From assembly GCF_029909975.1 (NCBI RefSeq), contig NZ_CP094516.1:7170501-7234500 (forward strand): 64,000 bases of DNA. Reading direction: 5' to 3'. A program made the position numbers and the translations under genes. Of this stretch, positions 57,184 to 64,000 are shown one piece after another (within the stretch, counting starts at the first letter, position 1; each line of letters begins with the position of its first letter). The notes beneath the pieces were generated by a model. The model made no database searches. It was not told where the DNA came from and worked only from the letters and a program-made list of their open reading frames with translations. This DNA comes from Bradyrhizobium sp. ISRA430 (GTDB lineage Bacteria > Pseudomonadota > Alphaproteobacteria > Rhizobiales > Xanthobacteraceae).

Positions 57184-57204
57184 TGAAGACGTGATACGTC
57201 TTCA
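57184..57204. promoter_or_regulatory. Perfect 9-bp-arm palindrome upstream of asnB
   Basis: GAAGACGTgatACGTCTTC, with one more matching base on each side, lies 65-85 bases before the asnB ATG. Symmetry and position fit a dimeric repressor or activator site; the regulator is unknown. Confidence 0.5.
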
Positions 57205-57361
57205 TGCGGCCTTCTCAATTCAGCAGACTCAATGAATGGTGGCGGCACTCCCGATGCTGATGCTCTAACGCGGCCCCCCTGCAACGTGCACCGACCTGTT
57301 CTGGTGGGCCGCATCAATTCTCGTGAAGCTCGAGACGAGAGCAAGCCAGATCGACTTCTGC

Positions 57362-57474
57362 GGATTCCGCTCGATGTCGCCCAGCATTCCGAGATGATCT
57401 CGCCCACCATTCCGATTTGAAGTCGCCCACCCGTTCCGAGATGATGTCGCCCACCAATCCCGGATGATGTCGCC
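57362..57474. repeat. Five tandem imperfect 23-bp repeats of an IS21 left end
   Basis: Units begin at about 57362, 57385, 57408, 57431 and 57455, each close to CATTCCGAGATGATGTCGCC followed by CAC. They lie just upstream of the istA fragment. Multiple short terminal repeats of this kind are the IstA binding sites at IS21 ends. Confidence 0.8.
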
Positions 57475-57540
57475 TCGGGTGACGAAGCCTCTTCTGGCTC
57501 CCATAGGGCAACCCTTTCGGCTTGCGAAGGGGGACCATGG

Positions 57541-57852
57541 ATGCCGACGGAGAGGCTTGCGATGCGCCGTGTGCGCGATGTGATCAGGATGAAGGCGGCT
57601 GGGCTGCCGAGCCGCGAAATTGCGCGGCGGATGGGCGCGGCGCCCTCGACAGTGCGGTTGACCATCCGGCGGTTCGAGGCCGCAGGCCTGAGCTGGCCGT
57701 TGCCCGACGAACTCACGGACGCGGCCCTGGAGGCCCGCCTGTTCGCCAAGACCGGCAACGGCAACCGGCAGGGTCACCGCCGCATTGCCGAGCCCGACGG
57801 GGCGGCGGTGCACCGCGAGCTCAAGCGCAAGCACGTGACGCTGTCAATTCTG
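57541..57852 (+). pseudogene. istA: IS21-family IstA, N-terminal fragment
   Basis: The frame reads MPTERLAMRRVRDVIRMKAA, GLPSREIARRMGAAPSTVRL (helix-turn-helix) and AVHRELKRKHVTLSIL, then stops where the IS110-type element begins. About 400 residues including the DDE core are missing. The istB tail at 61767-62025, on the same strand, is probably the other end of the same element. Confidence 0.85.
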
Positions 57853-57938
57853 TGATGGTGTGGACGCCCCCCTCGACGGCATCAATGTGCCAAGATGGTG
57901 GGTGTTGAACAGCCCACCGCAGAGAAGGAGCGTCCGCC

Positions 57939-58961
57939 ATGGAAGTTAGCACGATCGGACTGGATTTGGCGAAGAACGTATTTCAGGCGCACGGAGCGGA
58001 TGCTGCAGGCGCCACTGTTTTCAGCAAGCGCTTGCGGCGTCACAAGGTGCTGGAGTTCTTCGCCAAGCAGCCAGCGTGCCTGGTCGCGATGGAAGCCTGT
58101 GCCAGCGCGCATCGTTGGTCGCGCGAGATCGGCAAGCTCGGCCACACGGTTCGTCTCATTCCGCCAGCTTATGTGAAGCCCTTTGTGAAACGGCAGAAGA
58201 ACGACGCCGCTGATGCCGAGGCGATCTGTGAGGCCGCCCAACGGCCGACGATGCGCTTTGTTGCCGTTAAGAGCAGGGAGCAACAGGCCGCCGCGGTCGT
58301 GTTTCGGGCGCGCGATCTTCTGGTGCGACAGCGCACCCAGGTGATCAACGCCCTGCGTGCCCACCTCGCCGAATACGGCATGGTCGTTCCTCGGGGGCCC
58401 TCTCACATGGTCAAGCTCATTGAGCTGGCGGCAGATCCGACAAGCGATTTGCCAGAAGCTGCCCGAGTAGCGCTCGAGGTGCTTATTGACCTGCTGCGCT
58501 CGCTGCATCACAGGATCAAGCATCTTGACGCCGAGATCGCACGCCGTGCCCGGGAAGACAAAACCGCGCGGCGGCTGGTAACTATTCCCGGTGTGGGTTC
58601 GATAACAGCGACCGCATTTGTCGCTCTGGCCCCTGCGGCCACGACCTTTAAAAAAGGCCGCGACTTCGCTGCCTGGCTTGGGCTCACGCCGAAAGAGAAC
58701 TCGACCGGCGGAAAGCAAAAACTTGGCGCAACGTCGAAGATGGGTGAGCGGACGTTGCGGCGCTTGCTCATCATCGGAGCTTGTGCCGTCGTGCGGCACG
58801 CTCGCCGCCACGGCACTCCCCAAGGATCGTGGCTGGCGCGGATGCTCTCCCGCAAGCCGTCTATGCTCGTGATCGTCGCTCTCGCCAACAAGATGGCCCG
58901 CATCGCCTGGGCTCTTTTGGCGAAGGGCGGGCTCTACCAAGCTCCGGTCGCGTCGACATAG
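57939..58961 (+). CDS. IS110/IS1111-family transposase
   Basis: 340-aa DEDD transposase. N-terminal RuvC-like domain: IGLDLAKNVFQAHG (first Asp), LVAMEACASAHRWSREIGKL (Glu) and VKPFVKRQKNDAADAEAICE (two Asp). The C-terminal domain has RLVTIPGVGSITATAFVA and FAAWLGLTPKENSTGGKQKL, with the catalytic serine region typical of the family. AAGGAG lies about 10 bases before the ATG. The frame is intact. The element inserted into istA near 57853; its right end, somewhere between 58962 and 59200, is not obvious. Confidence 0.92.
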   Translation: MEVSTIGLDLAKNVFQAHGADAAGATVFSKRLRRHKVLEFFAKQPACLVAMEACASAHRWSREIGKLGHTVRLIPPAYVKPFVKRQKNDAADAEAICEAAQRPTMRFVAVKSREQQAAAVVFRARDLLVRQRTQVINALRAHLAEYGMVVPRGPSHMVKLIELAADPTSDLPEAARVALEVLIDLLRSLHHRIKHLDAEIARRAREDKTARRLVTIPGVGSITATAFVALAPAATTFKKGRDFAAWLGLTPKENSTGGKQKLGATSKMGERTLRRLLIIGACAVVRHARRHGTPQGSWLARMLSRKPSMLVIVALANKMARIAWALLAKGGLYQAPVAST

Positions 58962-59225
58962 TCGACCGGCCAGAGGTCGTCGAGGGTGTAGGAAGGTCAA
59001 CGGAAGGTACGGCGCAACAGTCGATGAGACGGGATCGGAAAAGCCAGCTCCTCCCACAGTGCCTCCGAGTTCGAGCACGTTTCTGTGATTTGGCCCCGAT
59101 CCGCGAACTCCCATACGGGCCCGCGACGCATGACCGGTCGCATCAGAGGCCGGACAGATGTCAGCACCCGACTACGCGCAGCGCCTCACGAAAGATTCCT
59201 CTTGCGCTCACGGGGGCGTCCACAG

Positions 59226-59504
59226 ATGTCGGCGCTGGTGAACGAAGCGCTGCGTGCGAACCCGTACTGCGGCGACGTCTTCGTGTTCCGCAGCAAACGC
59301 ATGGATAGAGTGAAGCTTCTGGCGTGGAACGGCAGCGGCATGGTGCTGGTGACGAAGTGGCTGCACCAAGGGCGTTTCACCTGGCCGCCGATCCGCGACG
59401 GCGTGGTGCATCTAAGTGCGACGCAGCTCGCGATGCTGCTCGACGGGCTTGAGTGGACGCGTGTCTCACCCAAGCCTGTGAAGCAGCCGGCCGTTGTCGG
59501 CTGA
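59226..59504 (+). pseudogene. tnpB: IS66 TnpB, 5'-truncated
   Basis: 92 residues, ALVNEALRANPYCGDVFVFR, MDRVKLLAWNGSGMVLVTKW and LHQGRFTWPPIRDGVVHLSA, cover all but the first 25 or so residues of TnpB. The expected DFRKG start and the tnpA gene are missing upstream, where IS110-related sequence ends. It belongs to the IS66 copy that continues to 61745. Confidence 0.75.
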
Positions 59505-59539
59505 GAGGTGAGGATTTTGCTGGAGCGTGTAGCGCGCGC

Positions 59540-61096
59540 ATGTATCGTTCGATCATGGCGATTCGCCCCGACGCTCTCCCGACCGATCCGTCAGCTCTGA
59601 CCGAGATGGTGCTCGCGCTTGGCGCCGAGAACGAGAAGCTGAGCGATGCAGACGCTCAAGGAGATGATCTTCGGGAAGCGCTCGGAGCGACTTGCGGTGC
59701 TCGTGGACGAGCAGCTCGCGCTCGAGCTGAGCGATCTCGAGACCGACGCCACGTTGCCTGTGCAGGCCAACGACGATGTGCCTGCGGCGAAGCCGCCCGG
59801 CAAGGTGCGCAAGAAGGCGCGCCGCAACATCGGCGCCTGCCCAAGCACCTGCCGCGCTGCGAGCAGGTGCTGGAGCCGGAGGCGACGGCCTGCCCGTGCT
59901 GCCAGGGTCAGCTTCGCAAGATCGGCGAGGACGTCAGCGAGGTGCTGGACGTGATCCCGGCGATCTTGCGGGTGCTGCGCACGATCCGTCCCAAATATGG
60001 CTGCCGCAGCTGCACCGATGGCGTGGTCCAGGTGAAGGCGTTGCCGCGCCTGATCGAGAGCGGCATGGCCTCGACCGCGCTCGTGAGCCACGTGGTGGTC
60101 TCGAAGTTCGCCTGGTATTTGCCGCTGTATCGGCAGGTGCAGATTCTGGCCGGCCAGGGCGTCCATCTCGACCGGGCGACGCTTGCCGGCTGGGTGAAGC
60201 GTGCAGCCTGGTGGCTCAAGAGCCTCTATGAGCTCCAACTGCGCACAATTCAGGCCGCGTCGCGCGTGTTCTGCGACGAGACCCCGATGCCCGTGCTCGA
60301 TCTCGGACGACATCGCACCCGCATCTGCCAGTTCTGGGCGCATGCCATGGATGACCGGCCATGGGGTGGCCCTTCGCCGCCGGCGGTCGCCTACGTGTTC
60401 GCCACCGAGGAGATCGCCGGACAATTGACGGGTTTTTCCGGCATTCTGCAGGTGGATGGTTATGCCGCCTACAAGGCGCTCGCCCGCGGCCATGGTGGCG
60501 CGATCTAGCTTGCTTTTTGTCTCGCCCATGCCCGACGCAAATTCGTCGAGGTCTACAAGATGATGCAGTCGCCATTCGCGCGCGAGGTGATCGAACGCCT
60601 GCAGGCGGTCTATGCGCTCGAGGCGGAGATCCGCGGCAGCAGCGCCGAGCAGCGGCTGGCCGCCCGCCGCACTAGGAGCGCACCGTTGATGGCAGCGCTC
60701 AAGGCGCGACTGACCGCCATGGTCGACCAGCTCTTCTCGCAGCCGAAGCTGACGGAGGCGATCAACTACACGCTCAATCACTGGGACGGGTTGACGCTGT
60801 TTCTCCGCGACGGCCGCGTCGAGGTCGACAGCAATACGGTCGAGCGTTCCATGCGCCCGATTGCCATGGGGAGACGCAACTCATTGTTCAGCGGTAGCGA
60901 AGGCGGTGCTGAGAGCTGGGCAATCCTGGCGTCGCTCGTGAACACGGCAAAACTCCATGAGCTCGATCCGCAGGCCTATCTGAACGACGTGCTGGAACGC
61001 ATCGTCTCAGGGCGAACCAAGAGCCATCAGCTGCACGAGCTGCTTGCCTGGAATTGGAAGGCGGCCCGCGAGCGCGTTGCACAAGCTGCCGCATGA
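59540..61096 (+). pseudogene. tnpC: IS66 TnpC transposase with frameshift and in-frame stop
   Basis: Starts MAIRPDALPTDPSALTEMVL, shifts frame at about 59642 (QTLKEMIFGKRSERLAVLVD) and back near 59845 (LPKHLPRCEQVLEPEATACP). CPCCQGQLRKIGEDVSEVLD, SRVFCDETPMPVLDLGRHRT and GILQVDGYAAYKALARGHGG follow. A TAG at 60506-60508 replaces a codon just before LAFCLAHARRKFVEVYK; the other copy has CAG there. An in-frame deletion of four residues precedes TEEIAGQL. The C-terminus RNSLFSGSEGGAESWAILAS is intact. Two independent defects make it inactive. Confidence 0.88.
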
Positions 61097-61125
61097 GCCC
61101 ACGTCGCCATAAAACATCGTAGTCG

Positions 61126-61713
61126 ATGGCCGCCGCGATGCCGCTTGCGGAACTCGAGCGATGGCTCCAGGCTCGCCTCGATCAGCATCCTGCCGCCACC
61201 AGTCTCCCCATGCTCGACGGCTACGTCGCCGCGATCGTGGCTGGACCAGTGTCGATGAGCCCACTCGACTGGATCTGCCCGCTGCTCGCCATCGATGCCG
61301 ATGCTTTCAACCACGGCGGCACTCCGGAGTTCGCGGCGATCTCCGCCGTTGCGCTGCGCCATAACGACATTAGCAGCACCCTCTCGACCGCGCCCGATCA
61401 GTTCGCGCCGATGCACCGGCGCAAACCCAATAGCGACGTCGATCCGCGACCCTGGTGTCAGGGATTCTACGCCGCGATGCGGCTCAAGCTGTCGGCGTGG
61501 GCGCCGTTGCTGGACGCCAGCAACGTCAATCATGGCCTGCTTCTACCCATCCCGCTGCACTGTCGCGACGATCAAGGCCGTCCGCTCCTCGGACCGCCAA
61601 CAAGCGGCCGCGAGACTCGGGGCTTTCTGCGCAACGCCCACGCTGATATTCCAGCGGCCGTCGAGGCCATGCGCCAATACTGGATGCCGATCCGCTACCC
61701 ACGCGCCCGCTGA
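61126..61713 (+). CDS. UPF0149/YecA-type passenger protein of IS66 (copy 1)
   Basis: 195-aa protein of the YecA/YgfB-like group, MPLAELERWLQARLDQHPAA, SLPMLDGYVAAIVAGPVSMS, PLDWICPLLAIDADAFNHGG and RPWCQGFYAAMRLKLSAWAP. It lies directly after tnpC and inside the element end. In copy 2 translation starts from an ATG that overlaps the tnpC stop. Here that start runs into a TAG after nine codons, so translation would have to begin at about 61126. No biochemical role known to me. Confidence 0.7.
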   Translation: MAAAMPLAELERWLQARLDQHPAATSLPMLDGYVAAIVAGPVSMSPLDWICPLLAIDADAFNHGGTPEFAAISAVALRHNDISSTLSTAPDQFAPMHRRKPNSDVDPRPWCQGFYAAMRLKLSAWAPLLDASNVNHGLLLPIPLHCRDDQGRPLLGPPTSGRETRGFLRNAHADIPAAVEAMRQYWMPIRYPRAR

Positions 61714-61766
61714 TCACCGCAGACGTGGGACCTCATACCGGTTACGGATGACGTATGTGGCGACAG

Positions 61767-62025
61767 TGATCCTGCCGTGTCGATCTGCTGATCCTCGATG
61801 ATTGAGGGCTCGAGCCGCTGGATGCAGGCGCCGTCATGACCTCCTGGCAATCCTCGAAGATCGCGACGGTCACCGTTCCACCATTGTGACCAGCGAGCTT
61901 CTCTGATCCCACCTGTGCCGACGCCGTGCTCGATCGCCTCGTCCACAATGCCCATCGGCCCGACTTCACCGACGAGAGCCTGCGCCGAACTTGGCAATCC
62001 GCCCGAAAAGGCCTGAGCCCGTGAC
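61767..62025 (+). pseudogene. istB: IS21-family IstB, C-terminal fragment
   Basis: The sequence encodes VDLLILDD, stop, GLEPLDAGAVMTSW and, with frame changes, TCADAVLDRLVHNAHRPDFT then DESLRRTWQSARKGLSP. This is the Walker B region to C-terminus of IstB. It is sandwiched between two inverted IS66 copies and is probably the 3' end of the IS21 element whose istA begins at 57541. Confidence 0.7.
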
Positions 62026-62151
62026 GCTTCGACAACGCAATCGCGTGCCCACATACCCCCAGCAACCGCAGAAGAAAACAGGTTCAAGCCGCGATTCCAG
62101 ATTGACCATGCGGTCTAACGTAACCGGCATGAGCTCCCACGTCTGCGGAGA

Positions 62152-62775
62152 TCAGCGGGCGTGTGGGTAGCGGATCGGCATCCAGTATTGACGCATGGCC
62201 TCGACGACCGCTGGGATATCGGCGTAGGCGTTACGCAGAAAGTCGGCGGTCTCGCGGCCGCTTCGGGGGGATCCGAGCATCGGCTGCCCCTGATCGTCGC
62301 GACAGTGCAACAGAATGGGCAGAAGCAGGCCGTGATTGACATTGCTGGTGTCCAGCAACGGCGCCCACGCCGACAGCCTGAGCCGCATCGCGCCATAAAA
62401 ACCCTGGCACCAGGGACGCGGATCGACGTCGCCATTGATTTTGCGCCGGTGCATCGGGGCAAACTGGCCAGGCGTGGTCGAAAGGATCTGGCTGATCTCG
62501 TTATGGCGCAGCGCGACGGCGGAGATCGCGGCGAACTCCGGGGTGCCGCCGTGGTTGAAAGCATCGGCGTCGATGGCGAGCAGCGGGCAGATCCAGTCGA
62601 GCGGGCTCATCGACACCGGTCCGGCCACGATCGCGGCGATGTAGCCGTCGAGCATAGGGAGACTGGTGGCGGCAGGATGCTGATCGAGGCGAGCCTGGAG
62701 CCATCGCTCGAGCTCCGCAAGCGGCATCGCGGCGGCGGCCATCGACGCGGATGCTTTATGGCGACGTGGGCTCAT
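62152..62775 (-). CDS. UPF0149/YecA-type passenger protein of IS66 (copy 2)
   Basis: 207-aa protein, almost identical to copy 1 but with the complete N-terminus MSPRRHKASASMAAAAMPLA. The ATG overlaps the tnpC stop (ATGA), which points to coupled translation. Contains LPMLDGYIAAIVAGPVSMSP and CPLLAIDADAFNHGGTPEFA, then PWCQGFYGAMRLRLSAWAPL. It is cargo of the IS66 element. Function unknown; the related YecA/YgfB proteins of enterobacteria do not suggest an enzymatic role. Confidence 0.75.
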   Translation of the reverse strand: MSPRRHKASASMAAAAMPLAELERWLQARLDQHPAATSLPMLDGYIAAIVAGPVSMSPLDWICPLLAIDADAFNHGGTPEFAAISAVALRHNEISQILSTTPGQFAPMHRRKINGDVDPRPWCQGFYGAMRLRLSAWAPLLDTSNVNHGLLLPILLHCRDDQGQPMLGSPRSGRETADFLRNAYADIPAVVEAMRQYWMPIRYPHAR

Positions 62776-64000
62776 GCGGCAGCTTGTGCGACGCGCTGGC
62801 GGGCCGCCTTCCAGTTCCAGGCGAGCAGCTCGTGGAGCTGATGGCTCTTGGTACGTCCGGAGACGATGCGCTCCAGCACGTCAGTCAGATAGCCCTGCGG
62901 ATCGAGCTCATGGAGCTTTGCCGTGTTCACGATCGACGCCAGGATCGCCCAGCTCTCGGCACCGCCTTCGCTGCCGCTGAACAACGAGTTGCGCCTCCCC
63001 ATGGCAATCGGGCGTATGGAACGCTCGACTGTATTGCTGTCGACCTCGACGCGGCCGTCGCGGAGAAACAGCGTCAACCCGTCCCAGTGGTTGAGCGCGT
63101 AGTTGATGGCGTCCGTCAGCTTCGACTGGGAGAAGAGCTGGTCGACCATGGCGGTCAGCCGCGCCCTGAGCGCCTCCATCAACGGAGCGGCCCTGGAGCG
63201 GCGGGCGGCCAGCCGCTGCTCGGCGCTGCTGCCGCGGATCTCCGCCTCGAGCGCATAGACCGCTTGCAGCCGTTCGATCACCTCGCGAGCGAATGGCGAT
63301 TGGGTCGTCTTGTAGACCTCCACGAATTTGCGCCGGGCATGGGCCAGACAAAAGGCGAGCTGGATCGCGCCGCCATGACCGCGGGCGAGCGCCTTGTAGG
63401 CGGCATATCCGTCCACCTGCAGAATGCCGGAAAAGCCCGTCAATTGTCCGGCGATCTCCTCCGTGCCGCGGCCGTCGGCGAACACGTAGGCGACCGCCGG
63501 CGGCGAGGGGCCGCCCCATGGCCGGTCATCCATCGCATGCGCCCAGAACTGGCAGATGCGGGTGCGATGTCGTCCGGGATCGAGCACCGGCATCGGCGTC
63601 TCGTCGCAGAACAGGCGCGGCGCGGCCTGGATCGCGCGCAGCTGGAGCTCATAAAGGCTCTTGAGCCACCAGGCTGCACGCTTCACCCAACCGGCGAGCG
63701 TCGCCCGGTCGAGATGGACACCCTGGCCGGCCAGGATTTGCACCTGTCGGTACAGCGGCAGATACCAGGCGAACTTCGAGACCACCACGTGGCTCACGAG
63801 TGCGGTCGAGGCCATGCCGCTCTCGATCAGGCGTGGCAACGCCTTCACCTGGACCACACCATCGGTGCAGCTGCGGCAGCCATATTTGGGACGGATCGTC
63901 CGCAGCACCCGCAGGATCGCCGGGATCACGTCCAGCACCTCGCTGACGTCCTCGCCGATCTTGTGGAGCTGGCCCTGGCAGCACGGGCAGGCGGTCGCCT
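62772..64000 (-). CDS. tnpC: IS66 TnpC transposase (partial at window edge)
   Basis: 409 or more residues; the frame continues past the window edge. Contains CPCCQGQLHKIGEDVSEVLD, HVVVSKFAWYLPLYRQVQIL, LFCDETPMPVLDPGRHRTRI, YVFADGRGTEEIAGQLTGFS, LAFCLAHARRKFVEVYKTTQ and WDGLTLFLRDGRVEVDSNTV, with the C-terminal RNSLFSGSEGGAESWAILAS. Unlike the other copy it has neither the TAG stop nor the four-residue deletion, so it may encode an active transposase that could act on both copies. Confidence 0.88.
   Translation of the reverse strand, partial: ATACPCCQGQLHKIGEDVSEVLDVIPAILRVLRTIRPKYGCRSCTDGVVQVKALPRLIESGMASTALVSHVVVSKFAWYLPLYRQVQILAGQGVHLDRATLAGWVKRAAWWLKSLYELQLRAIQAAPRLFCDETPMPVLDPGRHRTRICQFWAHAMDDRPWGGPSPPAVAYVFADGRGTEEIAGQLTGFSGILQVDGYAAYKALARGHGGAIQLAFCLAHARRKFVEVYKTTQSPFAREVIERLQAVYALEAEIRGSSAEQRLAARRSRAAPLMEALRARLTAMVDQLFSQSKLTDAINYALNHWDGLTLFLRDGRVEVDSNTVERSIRPIAMGRRNSLFSGSEGGAESWAILASIVNTAKLHELDPQGYLTDVLERIVSGRTKSHQLHELLAWNWKAARQRVAQAAA

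Larger units (their letters stand above)
59889..64000. repeat. Large inverted repeat formed by two IS66 copies
   Basis: About 1.86 kb at 59889-61745 (plus) is repeated in opposite orientation at 62122-64000, with a 376-bp spacer holding the istB fragment. Similarity is high throughout and includes the passenger genes. The right arm is cut by the window edge. Confidence 0.85.
62122..64000. mobile_element. IS66 element, inverted copy (partial at window edge)
   Basis: Begins with GTAACCGGCATGAGC at 62122, the complement of the sequence ending the other copy at 61745, and runs off the window. Carries the passenger gene and an intact-looking tnpC on the minus strand. The flanking octamers of the two copies do not match, so they are separate insertions or the result of rearrangement. 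Confidence 0.75.

Noticed and set aside
57120..57764. N-terminal extension of the asparagine synthase open frame
   Set aside because: The extension runs through IS21 end repeats and the antisense of istA; AsnB needs Cys directly after the initiator Met, which fixes the start at 57119.
57882..59114. 410-aa minus-strand open frame
   Set aside because: Antisense of the IS110 transposase, whose DEDD motifs are on the plus strand.
59591..60781. 396-aa minus-strand open frame
   Set aside because: Antisense of the IS66 tnpC remnant.

Overview
The window looks like part of an accessory or symbiosis-type island of a rhizobial alphaproteobacterium, most likely Bradyrhizobium. Reasons: a Bradyrhizobium-style major porin, Tat-exported peptide/opine-type binding proteins, Lrp/AsnC-controlled amino-acid catabolism, and a very high load of insertion sequences (IS4, IS5, IS21, IS30, IS3, IS66, IS91 and IS110 families) and decayed genes. 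The genus call is inference from protein style, not from a marker gene. I saw no tRNA, rRNA or CRISPR array.

Layout. 1-5.6 kb: the 3' part of a non-ribosomal peptide synthetase followed by a MATE exporter. 5.6-9.8 kb: decayed DNA, with a broken GH19/endolysin-like gene, a ThiF-like fragment and an IS21-type remnant. 10-15 kb: an intact porin with a terminator, a complete IS4-family element with 8-bp target duplication, and a Crp/Fnr-type regulator. 14.8-17.4 kb: an IS5 remnant, a second broken copy of the GH19-like gene and a broken MFS exporter. 18.1-21.7 kb: an Lrp/AsnC regulator divergent from a succinate-semialdehyde dehydrogenase and a class III aminotransferase. 22-28 kb: a complete IS66 element whose tnpC contains an internal inversion, then a D-amino-acid-dehydrogenase-like pseudogene split by an IS5-family element. 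28.8-34.3 kb: an intact five-gene peptide/opine-type ABC transporter operon. 36.5-43.8 kb: Rieske oxygenase, FolD, a dimethylglycine/sarcosine-dehydrogenase-like flavoprotein and PurU. 44-50.8 kb: a second, almost identical Lrp regulator, an M20 amidohydrolase, a PuuB-like amine oxidase, an unrecognised protein and a broken MmgE/PrpD gene. 50.8-55.3 kb: a transposase graveyard around a second orphan binding protein. 55.3-57.2 kb: an asparagine synthetase. 57.2-64 kb: nested IS21/IS110/IS66 elements, ending in two inverted IS66 copies.

How the genes may work together. The block from 18 to 50 kb reads as a catabolic island for a nitrogen compound that is probably N-methylated. A peptide-type ABC system imports it, a Rieske oxygenase and a folate-linked flavoprotein remove methyl groups, FolD and PurU oxidise the C1 unit to formate, an M20 hydrolase and a second flavoprotein deal with amide or amine bonds, and aminotransferase plus SSADH pass the backbone to succinate. 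Two Lrp paralogues sit inside the block. Homologous non-coding elements lie upstream of at least three of its operons. These are candidate operators and are the most interesting regulatory signal in the window.
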